Under the pieces are notes generated by a model. It was not told where the DNA came from and did not search any database. It saw only the letters and a program-made list of their open reading frames with translations. A DNA stretch of 64,000 nt from Rohdeia mirabilis. Its GTDB lineage: Bacteria; Planctomycetota; UBA1135; GCA-002686595. The position numbers were made by a program, and so were the translations under genes. The stretch covers positions 3,038,001-3,102,000 of the forward strand of contig CP036290.1 of NCBI GenBank assembly GCA_007750655.1, read 5' to 3'. This document shows, in pieces, positions 54,108 through 63,605 of the stretch. The first letter of the stretch is position 1. Each line of letters begins with the position of its first letter.

Positions 54108-55661
54108 TCAGCGCGACGGTAGCACGGCACCGGTCGCGCTCTCGCGCCCCGTTCCGTCGATTCTGGCCAGTGCGACGGAGCCGCCAGAACGCCGCGGACG
54201 AGCGAGCCACAGCACCCCGAAGAACAGAATCCCGATCTGCAGGGACGCGCCGAAGACGAGCGACAGGTCCGACTCGATCTGCGCCAGCGTGCTGAACAGG
54301 AGCGCCGACAGCACGACGCCGCCATCGCCCGCACCGGGGCGATTCAGTCGGTCCGACAGCCAGCGGTAGACGGCACCGAGGAAGGCCATTCCGAGCACGA
54401 TCCCGGCCAGACCGAAGTTCGCGAACAACTCGATCAGCTGGGGCAGGTTGACGGAGGTCTTGAAGTCGTCCGCCGCCAGCAGCCCGTAGCGGTGCCCGAA
54501 GGCCTGCCCGAGCTCCTTGGTCGGCTTGTTCGGCCACAGCGCGCGCGGAATCACCGTCGCCGGCAGGGTCGCGAGCGTCGAACCGCCCCAGTACGGCACC
54601 GCCTGGGGACTGAGCTCCATGACCTGCCCGAGGAGCGCGACCTGGCTGACCCGGTCGAGCAACGTGCTGGCCGCGCTGTCCCCCGAGTCCTCCACCAGGC
54701 GCGAGGCCGAGAGGGCCACGAACTGCCCGGCGCGCTCGAGCGGCGCGTCGGCCACCAGGTGCGGGTGGTGCTGTTCGAGCGAGCGGAACTCCTCGGCCCC
54801 ACCGCGCAGGGTCGCGGCTCCGAACGCTCCGAGCAGCATCAGCCACATGGGCACGCGGCCGCCGGTGCCCCACACGAGCATCAGGAAGAAGATGCCGGTG
54901 CGCAGGGCCTGACCGATGGCGGCGTCGGCCACCTCGCTGAACATGAGCAGCGGCGCCAGCACGAAGAACACGAGGCGCGCCGTCGAACGCGGCAGGTGCC
55001 CGCGGCGCGCCAGAACGAACAGGATGCCGAGCGCGACGGCCGTGCCCTTGGCGAACAGGTGGACGGGTTGGCGCAGGCCGCCGGGCAGCTCGAACAGGAG
55101 CGTCGACACGTGGCAGAGCGCGCCGATCGGCAGCAGGATCCAGGCCACGGTCAGCGCGCGCGCCGGATCCCAGGCCAGGCGCGCCGGGGCGCTGCCGCGA
55201 TCGAGCTGGCCGAAGATGCCGTAGCCGGCGAACAGGCACACGAGCCCGACGAGTGACGCGACGAGCGCACGTTCGAGCTGTGGCACGCCGAGGTCCACGC
55301 TCATCATCCCGACGCGGTCGGCGACCAGCGCGGGCAGGGCGAAGTAGACGGCGTAGATCACGCCGAACAGCACGAGGAACGGTACGGGCCGGTCGCGTCC
55401 GATGCCGACGAGACGGCAGGCGGCGGGCGCGAGGCACAACAGGGCGAGCGCCAGCGCGACGAGCGGGACCCAGAAGCCGTGGGCGCCGAAGTCGCGCTGC
55501 GCGGCCAGGACCACGAGTCCGACCGTTGCGACCAGAAGGACGCCCCAGCCGCTGGCGCTGGCGCTGGCCGAGAGTCCGGCCGTGACCGGTTCGAGCTCGG
55601 GCGAGCGGACGAGGCGCAGCTGGGCGCCGTTCGGACTCGCGCTGTTCACGACGTGGTTCAC
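54108..55661 (-). CDS. Wzy-like polysaccharide polymerase
   Basis: 517 aa with 11-12 hydrophobic segments and a large periplasmic loop at about 290-400 that contains AALRGG-type Gly/Arg residues and IPRALWPNKPT. This motif and the C-terminal helix pair are typical of O-antigen/repeat-unit polymerases. It would join repeat units flipped by the Wzx at 47522. GTG 55661 is well supported: it overlaps the TGA of the upstream gene (GTGA). Confidence 0.8.
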   Translation of the reverse strand: MNHVVNSASPNGAQLRLVRSPELEPVTAGLSASASASGWGVLLVATVGLVVLAAQRDFGAHGFWVPLVALALALLCLAPAACRLVGIGRDRPVPFLVLFGVIYAVYFALPALVADRVGMMSVDLGVPQLERALVASLVGLVCLFAGYGIFGQLDRGSAPARLAWDPARALTVAWILLPIGALCHVSTLLFELPGGLRQPVHLFAKGTAVALGILFVLARRGHLPRSTARLVFFVLAPLLMFSEVADAAIGQALRTGIFFLMLVWGTGGRVPMWLMLLGAFGAATLRGGAEEFRSLEQHHPHLVADAPLERAGQFVALSASRLVEDSGDSAASTLLDRVSQVALLGQVMELSPQAVPYWGGSTLATLPATVIPRALWPNKPTKELGQAFGHRYGLLAADDFKTSVNLPQLIELFANFGLAGIVLGMAFLGAVYRWLSDRLNRPGAGDGGVVLSALLFSTLAQIESDLSLVFGASLQIGILFFGVLWLARPRRSGGSVALARIDGTGRESATGAVLPSR

Positions 55662-57529
55662 GCGACCTCCCGCTCGAGCAGGGCGCAGGCGAAGCGCCGG
55701 GCCCAGGACGTGCCGGGACTCAGCAGGCCTTCGTGGCGGCGCCAACCGTCGAGGTCGCGCTCGCGCTCCATCCACCCCGCCAGTGCCGCGGCGCCGGTGG
55801 CCGGTCGCGGAGCGCGGTCGAAGCCGCGGTCGAAGCTGTGATCGAAGCCGCGATCGAAGCCGTGCTCCGCGGCCGGGCGCAGGGCCGTGTGGCCCTCCGG
55901 GCCCGACGGCGCGGCGACGAGGAACGGTGCGACGCGGCGCCACAGCACGATGTCGACGAGCGGCAGGCGCACTTCGAACGCGTGGGCCATGGACGCCCAA
56001 TCGGTGTCGCGCAGCAGTTGGTTGCGCAGGTAGAGCGACGCTTCGAGCGCCATCACCCGCGACCAGTCGTTCGCGAGTCCGTGACCGAGTCGCGCGGCCA
56101 CGTGGGCCAGCGGTTCGAGCGCGGCCAGTCCGGCGCGCGCGCGTTCGAGCCCCATCAGGCCGGGCAGTTCCTCGGGCTGGAAGAGGCCGCGGCGGCGCAG
56201 CCAGTCGGCCGGGACGTCCGTGACCGCTCCGTGGGTCGCCGTGCGATCGATCTGGACGCGCGCGAGCTCGGTGCGGCGGCGCGCCAGCGGTCCGGTGGCC
56301 TCGCCCTGCGCGTCGCGCGTCCCCGAGCTCGCGAGCAACGGGTCGTGCGCGAACTGTGCACCGAACAACTCGTCGCCACCGAGCCCGCACAACGCGGCGT
56401 GCAGACCGCGTTCCTTGGCGGCCTTGGTGACGAAGTACGTCGTCGCTCCGTCCACCGACGGCTGGTCCATGTGCAGGAGCAGGCGCGGCAGTTCGGCGCG
56501 GAAGTCGGATTCGGTCAGTTGGGCGACGCGGTGGTCGGCGCCGCTGCGCTTCGCCAGTTCGGTGGTGCGCTCGATGTCGGCACCGTCGTCGCCGTGGGCG
56601 AGCGTCACCGAGCGCAGCGGTCGCGCAGGGTCGAGCCCGCTGGCGATCGCGAGCAACGCCGCGGAGTCGGCGCTGGTGGACACGAGACAGCCGACCGACG
56701 CGTCGGCGCCGCCCAGGTGGACGCGCACGGACTCGGCCACGGCGGCCGCCACTTCACAGCGCGTCTCCATCGGACCGGGCGCCGGGTCGCCGCGCTCGGC
56801 GGCCGACGCGAGCGCCGCTTCGGCCGCGCGCAGTTCGTGATCGAGGCGGACCCAGGCGCGCGGTTCGTGCACGCCGCGCTCGTCGATCCACAGGAACGCG
56901 CCGGCGGGCAGGGCGCTGATGGCGCGGCGGATCGTGTACGGCTCGGGCACGGACCCGAACAACAGGAAGCCCGCTTCGCCGGCGGGGTCGCGGTCGAGTG
57001 GCAGCGCGCCGCCCGCTTCGAGCGCTTTGACCGACGACGCCACGCGCAGGAGACCGCCGTGCGAGGCGTAGTAGAGCGGCTTGATGCCGAACGGATCGCG
57101 CGCGATCAACAGCGCCCCGCGGCGCTCGTCCCAGAAGGTGAGGGCGAACATGCCGCGCAGGTCGTGCAGCGCGCGCTCGCCCTTCTCCTCGAGCAGTCGC
57201 AGCAGCAGCTCGGCGTCGGTGTTCGTCACGAGTCGTCGACCCGTGCGACCGGTCAGTTGGGCACCGAGGGCGGCGGTCTCGTACAGCCGGCCGTCGAACG
57301 CGAGCGCGCTGCCCGTCTCGGCCGAGGCCAACGGTTGGGCCGCGCGCGGATCGACGCCGCCGAGCGCGAACTCGCGGTGCCCCATCGCCACCCGCCGCGT
57401 GGGATGCCACCACTCGCCCGAGCCGTCCGGCCCGCGCATGGACATGCGATCGCGGACGCGCCGCAGCTCGTCGCGATCGATCGCAGGGGCGCTCTCGGAG
57501 AGGCGCAGGAAGGCGGTCAGGCCACTCAT
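55658..57529 (-). CDS. Asparagine-synthase-like protein with degenerate active sites
   Basis: 623 aa with the two-domain AsnB architecture: an N-terminal class-II amidotransferase domain (MRGPDGSGEW, RDPFGIKPLYY) and a C-terminal synthetase domain (CGLGGDELFGAQ, MAHAFEVRLPLVD). The nucleophile Cys2 of MCG is replaced by Ser (M-S-G-L). The ATP-pyrophosphatase loop SGGxDSS reads S-T-S-A-D-S-A (284-290). Both glutaminase and adenylating activities are therefore doubtful. A stretch near 560-575 (GFDRGFDHSFDRGFDR) comes from 12-bp tandem repeats. Placed in the EPS operon, it may modify a sugar amide or be a non-catalytic relative. Confidence 0.85.
   Translation of the reverse strand: MSGLTAFLRLSESAPAIDRDELRRVRDRMSMRGPDGSGEWWHPTRRVAMGHREFALGGVDPRAAQPLASAETGSALAFDGRLYETAALGAQLTGRTGRRLVTNTDAELLLRLLEEKGERALHDLRGMFALTFWDERRGALLIARDPFGIKPLYYASHGGLLRVASSVKALEAGGALPLDRDPAGEAGFLLFGSVPEPYTIRRAISALPAGAFLWIDERGVHEPRAWVRLDHELRAAEAALASAAERGDPAPGPMETRCEVAAAVAESVRVHLGGADASVGCLVSTSADSAALLAIASGLDPARPLRSVTLAHGDDGADIERTTELAKRSGADHRVAQLTESDFRAELPRLLLHMDQPSVDGATTYFVTKAAKERGLHAALCGLGGDELFGAQFAHDPLLASSGTRDAQGEATGPLARRRTELARVQIDRTATHGAVTDVPADWLRRRGLFQPEELPGLMGLERARAGLAALEPLAHVAARLGHGLANDWSRVMALEASLYLRNQLLRDTDWASMAHAFEVRLPLVDIVLWRRVAPFLVAAPSGPEGHTALRPAAEHGFDRGFDHSFDRGFDRAPRPATGAAALAGWMERERDLDGWRRHEGLLSPGTSWARRFACALLEREVA
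55818..55865. repeat. Four 12-bp tandem units inside the asparagine-synthase-like gene
   Basis: Units related to TCGAAGCCGCG(G/A) at 55818, 55830, 55842 and 55854 encode an in-frame Phe-Asp-x-x tetrapeptide repeat. Confidence 0.85.
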
Positions 57530-57751
57530 GGGTCGCGCGGGGGGGGGCGGGGCCACGGCGGCGTGGCCCTTCCCCTGATCGACGGATCGGCGGCGGGCAG
57601 CGGGGGGCCTGAGGGGGCCGTCCGAGCGGTACCAGCAGCGGTACCAGCAGCGGGAGTCGCGAGCTGGCGGCAGCGCCGAGACGGGCCCGGACGGGCCCCT
57701 GGGCGCACGAAAAGGTGGACGAGCGGCCGCGGAGCGTCAGAGTGGCCCGTT

Positions 57752-59245
57752 GTGACCGACCACCGACTCGCCGCCGTCCTCGTCGTGGCCCTGCTCGTCC
57801 TCGCCGGGTTCGGGGGGCTGTGGCTCTTGGGTGGCTCGGCGGTGGCGCCGCCTTCGCTCGATCCGTCGGCGAGCGCGTTCGAGGTGAGCGCGACCGAGTC
57901 CGGCCCGCTGGCCGAGGACCTGGTCGAGCCCCGCGCGGCGGACACGCGACGCGATACCGGTTCGTCGCCACCCGAGGTCGGAGAGAGCGTTGCGGGCGGG
58001 GACGAGCAGGCGCCGCTCGCCTCGATCCAGGGTGTGCTCGTGGACGAGAACGATCATGGAATCGAGGGCGTCGAACTCGACCTGATGAATGGCATCACGG
58101 TCGTTGCAGGTGCGACGACCGATGCACTCGGGCGATTCGCGTTCACCGCTGTGGAACGCGGGAGCTACAGCGTGTCCGCGCGCCGCGGAGCATCGCGGAA
58201 CCAGATCTCGAGCGAGTTCGTCCCTGCCGATGCCGTCGACTTGAATCGGCTGGCCAGACTGCGGATCACGGATGCGATGGAGTACGCGCTCACGATCCGA
58301 CTCACGCGCCCGGCGACGCTCCTGGTTCGCGTGCTGAACGCCGAAGGCGCGCCGGCACTGTCCACCCACCTGTTCGTGGAAGGTGCACGCAGTTCCGTCC
58401 TGCGTAGCTTCACCCTGCAAGCGACGAGCGAAGCGAAGTTCGATCGAATGCGACCTGGCGAGTACAGCGTCCGACTCGATCTCGAAGGACCGGACCCGCT
58501 TTCACGAACCGTCCAGCTTGGCGCCGGCGAAACGCAGGAGGTCGAGATCCGAGTGGACGACTCCACGGGTGCGCTGCTTGTCGGTCGCCTCGTCGGCACC
58601 GACCTCGAGGCGCTCGCTGGACACTCGATGCGCCTCTTGAACGAGGACGGTACGCCGCGCAAAGGCGTCGCGAGCGTCGTCACGAACAGCGACGGCCTGT
58701 TCACGATCGGGCGACTCACGCCAGGGCGCTACGTGCTGGAGGTGGATGGTCGCGGGACCGGGGCCGCGCCGCAGCTCGTGCAAGCGCCCGTGCTCCTCGA
58801 CGTGGGCGGCGACGACGTGGACCTCGGTGACGTCCTGGTCACGTACGGCGACGGCTGGGCGATCGCGGGAACTCTCGTCATCGACCAGGAATGGGCGGCT
58901 CGAAATCTTGCGGAGACCATGCACCTGTCCGTCGCCATCAAAGTCGTCGACGCCGAAGAAGGGCCAGCGAACCGAATACCGCGCCTGTCAGCCATCAGCC
59001 AAACGACTGTGCAGCATGCCTATTTGTCCGACGTCGATCGGAACAGCATTCTGTGGTCGGTGGGCCTCGACCACATCCCCACCGACGGCGTCGGGCCATC
59101 TGGCCGCGCACGACTGGTCATCACCTTTGCGGAAGCCTTCAGCCTCACCTCCTCGTCGGCTTTTACACCGTCGAAGTGGCACAAGACCGTGGACGTGACG
59201 ATCGAGCGCGGAAGGTGCACCACGGTCGATCTCACCTTTCCCTGA
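57752..59245 (+). CDS. Membrane-anchored protein with carboxypeptidase-regulatory/Cna-B-like domains
   Basis: 497 aa beginning at GTG 57752. One N-terminal helix (about 6-27) anchors it; after a Ser/Glu-rich linker come three or four beta-sandwich domains with the pattern GVLVDENDHGIEGVEL ... TTDALGRFAFTAVERGSYSV (about 90-140), repeated as VTNSDGLFTIGRLTPGRYVLEV (about 310-330). Its second half uses more A/T in third positions than the neighbours. It points against the surrounding minus-strand EPS genes and shares no operon with them. Upstream (57626-57649) are two 12-bp direct repeats. Confidence 0.78.
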   Translation: MTDHRLAAVLVVALLVLAGFGGLWLLGGSAVAPPSLDPSASAFEVSATESGPLAEDLVEPRAADTRRDTGSSPPEVGESVAGGDEQAPLASIQGVLVDENDHGIEGVELDLMNGITVVAGATTDALGRFAFTAVERGSYSVSARRGASRNQISSEFVPADAVDLNRLARLRITDAMEYALTIRLTRPATLLVRVLNAEGAPALSTHLFVEGARSSVLRSFTLQATSEAKFDRMRPGEYSVRLDLEGPDPLSRTVQLGAGETQEVEIRVDDSTGALLVGRLVGTDLEALAGHSMRLLNEDGTPRKGVASVVTNSDGLFTIGRLTPGRYVLEVDGRGTGAAPQLVQAPVLLDVGGDDVDLGDVLVTYGDGWAIAGTLVIDQEWAARNLAETMHLSVAIKVVDAEEGPANRIPRLSAISQTTVQHAYLSDVDRNSILWSVGLDHIPTDGVGPSGRARLVITFAEAFSLTSSSAFTPSKWHKTVDVTIERGRCTTVDLTFP

Positions 59246-59255
59246 CCCGCGCTCG

Positions 59256-60581
59256 TCAGGCCCGCACGAGCCGCTCGGGCGGAAGGTCGAAGCCGCGGAA
59301 CCCGTCGCGCGTGTCCACGATCAAGCGCGCCGAAGCGGCCACGGGCGCGAGGTCCACACCCGGGTGGTGGACGGCCAGGACCACGGCGTCGTAGTCGGCG
59401 ACGTCCGCCGTCGCGAGATCGATCGAACGACGGCCCGACAGCGCGTGCGGCACGTCGCCGTCGAGGCGCGGCACCCACGGATCGGCGTAGTCGGTGCGCG
59501 CGCCGGCGCTCTCGCACAGCTCCATGATCCGCAGGCCCGGGGACTCGCGCGTGTCGGCGACGCCCGGCTTGTAGGCCGCGCCGAGCACGAGCACGCGCGC
59601 GCCCTCGAGTTGGCTGCCGCGCAGATCGAGCGCTTGCGACAGCTTCGACACGACCCGCCGCGGCAGATCGCGATTCACGTCGAGCGCCAACTCGACCAAC
59701 GTCGCCGGCACCCCCGCGCGCCGCGCCGCCCAGGTCAGGTACTCGGGGTCCACGGGGATGCAGTGGCCGCCGAGGCCCGGGCCGGGTTCGAACGGCATGA
59801 AGCCGTAGGGCTTGGTCGCGGCCGCGCGCACCACCGGCCACACGTCGATGCCCTGGGCGTCGAGCACCTGCTTGAACTCGTTGACGAGCGCGATGTTCAC
59901 GGCGCGGAACACGTTCTCGAGCAGCTTGGCCGACTCCGCGGTCGCGCAGGACTCGACCGGGTGCACGGTGTCGAGCGCTTCGGCCAGCACCGCGCGCGCG
60001 CGCTCGAGACTCACGGCGTCCATCCCCCCCACCAGGCGCGGCAACTCGCGCGTGCGCCGACCGCTGCCGGGGTCCTCGCGCTCGGGACTGTAGGCCACGC
60101 ACAAGTCGCGCCCGAGCCGTCGCGGCCCCGCCTCGTGCAACCAGGGCACGAGCCGCTGTTCGGTGGTGCCGGGCCACGTGGTCGAACACAGCACGACCAG
60201 CGCGTTCGGCGCCAGGTGCGGCGCGAGCCCGTGCGCGGCTGACTCGATCGCCGACAGGTCCGGTGCGCCGTCCGCGTCGAGCGGCGTCGGCAGGCACAGG
60301 AAGAGGGCCTCGCACTCGGCCACGCGCTCGAGGTCGGTGGCCACGTCGAACGAGCCACGCCCGTCCGACCGCTGCGCACCGCTCGGCCCGAACCAGCGCT
60401 CGGCCGGCACGCCCAGCGCATCCCCGTCGCCCGCCTCGACCGCCGCCCGGCGCGCGGGATCCGCCTCGAACCCGAGCACCCGCCTACCGGCGTCGCGGAA
60501 CGCGCCCGCGAGCGGCAGTCCGGTCATACCGAGTCCGACGACGCCGATGGCGGGGCGTTCGGTGTGCGTTCCGTGGTCCAT
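59256..60581 (-). CDS. Nucleotide-sugar dehydrogenase (UDP-glucose/UDP-ManNAc dehydrogenase family)
   Basis: 441 aa. Rossmann motif G-V-V-G-L-G-M-T-G (13-21), then LCLPTPLD, LCSTTWPGTTE and YSPERE. The catalytic cysteine is C274 in GGHCIPVDP; the C-terminal NAD-linked domain has GAAYKPGVADTRESP. Oxidises a UDP-hexose or UDP-HexNAc to its uronic acid by two NAD+-dependent steps, giving an acidic precursor for the polymer. The 276 bp before the start show no gene. Confidence 0.92.
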   Translation of the reverse strand: MDHGTHTERPAIGVVGLGMTGLPLAGAFRDAGRRVLGFEADPARRAAVEAGDGDALGVPAERWFGPSGAQRSDGRGSFDVATDLERVAECEALFLCLPTPLDADGAPDLSAIESAAHGLAPHLAPNALVVLCSTTWPGTTEQRLVPWLHEAGPRRLGRDLCVAYSPEREDPGSGRRTRELPRLVGGMDAVSLERARAVLAEALDTVHPVESCATAESAKLLENVFRAVNIALVNEFKQVLDAQGIDVWPVVRAAATKPYGFMPFEPGPGLGGHCIPVDPEYLTWAARRAGVPATLVELALDVNRDLPRRVVSKLSQALDLRGSQLEGARVLVLGAAYKPGVADTRESPGLRIMELCESAGARTDYADPWVPRLDGDVPHALSGRRSIDLATADVADYDAVVLAVHHPGVDLAPVAASARLIVDTRDGFRGFDLPPERLVRA

Positions 60582-60857
60582 GCGTGTTCCGCCGAGCGAG
60601 CGGGCGGCCATGGTGCCCAGCGTGGACGTCCGGCGCGAGCCCCTGGGCCACTGGACAGGACGAAAGCGGCGCGCGTCTCTTCCTGCCAGTTCGGTCGGAC
60701 CTCGTGCTCTGGTCGGGCGGCTTCGGATCGAGCGCGGAGGACTCGGGGGCTGCGACGTGCTCGGATCCACTCGACGAGCGCGGCGGGGGCCGAGGTGATG
60801 GCCCGACGTCGGGCGTCGCTCACAGGACGGTGCTGGTCGCCGCGGACTCGGACGGAC

Positions 60858-62147
60858 TCAGGCTGCGTCGGCGAGCCTGGTCGCCGCAGTGGCGTGCCCA
60901 CCGTGTCCGACGTGCACACCGGCCACGTCCTCGAGCAGCTCGACCCACTGGGCACAGCACACCTCGCGCTCGAAGCGCTCGAGGAACACGGCGCGCGCAT
61001 TCCGGCCGTGGTGCGCGAGGCGTTCGCAGTCGGCGGCGGCGTCCTCGGCCAGGGCGGCGATCGCATCGGCCAACTCCGCGCCCTGTCCGGGGACGAAGCA
61101 CAGGCCGGCTCCTGAGTCGCGGATCGTGTCGGCCGACTCGCAGCGCTCGGCGCCGACGAACAGCACGGGGCGGCCGGCGGCCAGGATGCCGTACAGCTTG
61201 CCCGGCACCGCGACGCCGGTCTGGTTCGGCTCGAGCGACATGAAGTGCACGTCGCCGGCCGGCAGGGACTGGCCCAGGGCCTCGCGCGGCAGGTAGCCGT
61301 GGAACTCGACGTTCTCGAGGCCGTGCTCCGTGGCGAACGTCTCGATCTCGGCGCGCCGCGGTCCCCCGCCGACGAAGGCGAAGAGCACGTTCGGAGCGCG
61401 CGATTCGAGCTCGACCATGGCGTCGCACAACTCGTCGAAGCGGTGCACGAGACCCGCGTTGCCGGAGTACAGGACGACGAAACGGCCGTCCCAGCCGAGC
61501 TCGGTGCGCAGCGTGTTGAAGCGGTGATCGATCGGCGAGATCTCGTCGGCCGAGCTCCAGACCGGGATCTCGGCGATGCGTTCGGCCGCGACGCCGCGAC
61601 CCTCGAGGCGCGCACCCTGGTACGGACCGAGCACGACGTTGCGCGTCGCGGTGCGCATCGGGTGGCCGCAGGCGAACGCCAGGAAGCGACCGAGTAGGGA
61701 CTTCCTCGAGAGGAGCCCGAGCTCGAACTCCGCGTCGGGGTGCAGGTCCATGACCCAGTGCACGTGCTGCGTGCGACGCAGCACCTGGAGCGCTCGCCCC
61801 CAGACCCCGAGCAGCGGCGGCGTCGTCAGCGTCACGACGGCGTCCGGCCGGGGCCCGAGCAGGAGCGCCTTGGCGAGCAGCGCGTGGAACGACAGGTAGT
61901 CGAGCGCGCGCCGCCACAGCGAACCGTTCTTGCCGTGACTCGACGCCGGAACGCGCACGACCTCGACGCCGCGGTGCATCTCGAACAAGGGCGCCTCACC
62001 GCGACCTTCGAGGTACTGGCCCCGCGAGCACACCACGCGCACGCGGTGGCCACGGGCGACCAGCGCCTCGCACAGATCGGCGAGGTGCTGGCCCGTGCTG
62101 GCCACGTCGGGCCAGTAGTACTGGTTGACGAAGGTGAAGAAGGCCAC
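60858..62147 (-). CDS. Glycosyltransferase family 4 (WbuB/WcaI-like)
   Basis: 429 aa from GTG 62147. VNQYYWPDVASTGQHLADLCEAL (about 6-28, in pieces) is the hallmark of the WbuB/WcaI group, as is VMDLHPDAEFELG at about 126-138. The donor domain shows VVLYSGNAGLVHRFDEL and KLYGILAAGRPVLFVG. The start is not certain: an ATG at 62225 would overlap the upstream epimerase gene by 41 bp, so the GTG (37 bp after that stop) is preferred. Confidence 0.87.
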   Translation of the reverse strand: MAFFTFVNQYYWPDVASTGQHLADLCEALVARGHRVRVVCSRGQYLEGRGEAPLFEMHRGVEVVRVPASSHGKNGSLWRRALDYLSFHALLAKALLLGPRPDAVVTLTTPPLLGVWGRALQVLRRTQHVHWVMDLHPDAEFELGLLSRKSLLGRFLAFACGHPMRTATRNVVLGPYQGARLEGRGVAAERIAEIPVWSSADEISPIDHRFNTLRTELGWDGRFVVLYSGNAGLVHRFDELCDAMVELESRAPNVLFAFVGGGPRRAEIETFATEHGLENVEFHGYLPREALGQSLPAGDVHFMSLEPNQTGVAVPGKLYGILAAGRPVLFVGAERCESADTIRDSGAGLCFVPGQGAELADAIAALAEDAAADCERLAHHGRNARAVFLERFEREVCCAQWVELLEDVAGVHVGHGGHATAATRLADAA

Positions 62148-62184
62148 GGCGTGGAGCGTCGATGGAGCGCGAACGCGAGCGTTC

Positions 62185-63312
62185 TCAGGCCGACTCGCGC
62201 AGGCCGCGCCAACGCTCGTCGGCACCCGGGAAGACCTCGAGCTGCTCGTCCTGGGCCGCCGGGAAGGGCAACGCCGGTTGGACCTTGTCGATGTCGCGCT
62301 GCAGCATCTCGCCGCGGATCCATTGGAACGTCTTGCGCATGCCTTCGGCCAGCGAGGTGCCCGGCTCCCACCCGTGGACGGCCTGGATCAGCGTGTTGTC
62401 GCTGTTGCGACCGCGCACGCCCTTGGGGGCCGACAGGTCGTAGGAGCGCTCGACCGACACGTCGGCGATCTCCTCGACCACGGAGACCAGTTCGTTGATC
62501 GAGACCAGCTCGCTCGAGCCCAGGTTGATCGGCTCGGTGAACTCGCCGTCGTGGATGCGGTGGATGCCTTCGATGCAGTCGTCGATGTACATGAACGAGC
62601 GCGTCTGCTCGCCGTCGCCCCAGATGTCGATCGACAGGATGCCGGACATCTGCGCCTCGAGCACCTTGCGGCACATGGCGGCGGGCGCCTTCTCGCGTCC
62701 GCCGTCCCAGGTCCCGTTCGGGCCGTAGACGTTGTGGAAGCGGGCGACGCGGGTCTCGATACCGAAGTCCTCGCGGAAGTGGCGGCACATGCGCTCGCTG
62801 AAGAGCTTCTCCCAACCGTAGCCGTCCTCGGCCATCGCGGGGTAGGCGTCGGCCTCGACCAGCGCGGTCACGTCCGTGTCGCGCTGCTTGTCGGCGTTGT
62901 AGACGCAGGCCGACGAGGAGAAGAAGAAGCGCTCGACCCCCGCGTCCTTGGCGGCGATCAGCATGTGCGTGTTGATCAGGACGCTGAGCATGCACAGCGC
63001 CTTGTTGTTCTCGATGAACCCCATTCCGCCCATGTCGGCGGCCAGGTTGAAGACGTCGGTCGTCCCCTCGCAGGCACGGTGACACGCGTCGAGCTTCTCG
63101 AGATCCATGACGAGGTTCTGCGCGCGCTCGTCGAACTGGTACCACTGGTCGAACGGCTTCTTGTCGACGGCGCGGACGGACTCGTAACCGCGCTCGAAGA
63201 GGCTCTTCACGAGGTGGCCGCCGATGAACCCTCCGGCGCCGGCGACGATGGCGTGGCGGCCGCGGGCGAAGGACTCGGAGTCGGACGACAGGGAGGAGGA
63301 ACTGCTGTTCAC
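62185..63312 (-). CDS. NAD-dependent epimerase, GDP-mannose 3,5-epimerase-like
   Basis: 375 aa extended SDR. G-A-G-G-F-I-G at 25-31; NLAADMGGMGFIENN (89-103) is the characteristic GDP-mannose 3,5-epimerase motif; SSSACVYN (132-139); catalytic Y165-x3-K169 in YGWEK. Makes GDP-L-galactose (and L-gulose) from GDP-D-mannose in known enzymes, here presumably for the polysaccharide. GTG 63312 starts a Ser-rich leader of 17 residues before the fold. Upstream (63313-63605) no gene is seen. Confidence 0.87.
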   Translation of the reverse strand: MNSSSSSLSSDSESFARGRHAIVAGAGGFIGGHLVKSLFERGYESVRAVDKKPFDQWYQFDERAQNLVMDLEKLDACHRACEGTTDVFNLAADMGGMGFIENNKALCMLSVLINTHMLIAAKDAGVERFFFSSSACVYNADKQRDTDVTALVEADAYPAMAEDGYGWEKLFSERMCRHFREDFGIETRVARFHNVYGPNGTWDGGREKAPAAMCRKVLEAQMSGILSIDIWGDGEQTRSFMYIDDCIEGIHRIHDGEFTEPINLGSSELVSINELVSVVEEIADVSVERSYDLSAPKGVRGRNSDNTLIQAVHGWEPGTSLAEGMRKTFQWIRGEMLQRDIDKVQPALPFPAAQDEQLEVFPGADERWRGLRESA

Positions 63313-63605
63313 GTCGGTGGGGTGCGCGTGGTTCGTGGGAGCGAGCGCCGCCGGTGAGGCGGGTGGAGCGAGGAGGAGTGGGCGACCGCGGCACAGCCGT
63401 GCGCCCTCCAAGGCTCCCGATCGGCCCCGCGCCCCGTCGCGCTGAGGGTTCGGTTCGGTGCGGCCCGCGGCAGGTCCCCCGTGCGGCACCCTCGGCCGCG
63501 ACTCGGAAATCCGTGCCACGTGGCGCGGGCGGCAGGACTCGGTCGGAGCGCCGCGTCCGGGTCCCTTCGCGCTGGCGCGGCGCCCGCGCGATCGCCGAGC
63601 GAGTC

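Noticed and set aside
55733..57751. Plus-strand frame that continues upstream of the Cna-B-like gene over the AsnB-like gene
   Set aside because: That part is antisense to a well-supported gene and Arg/Glu-rich without domains; the real start is GTG 57752.
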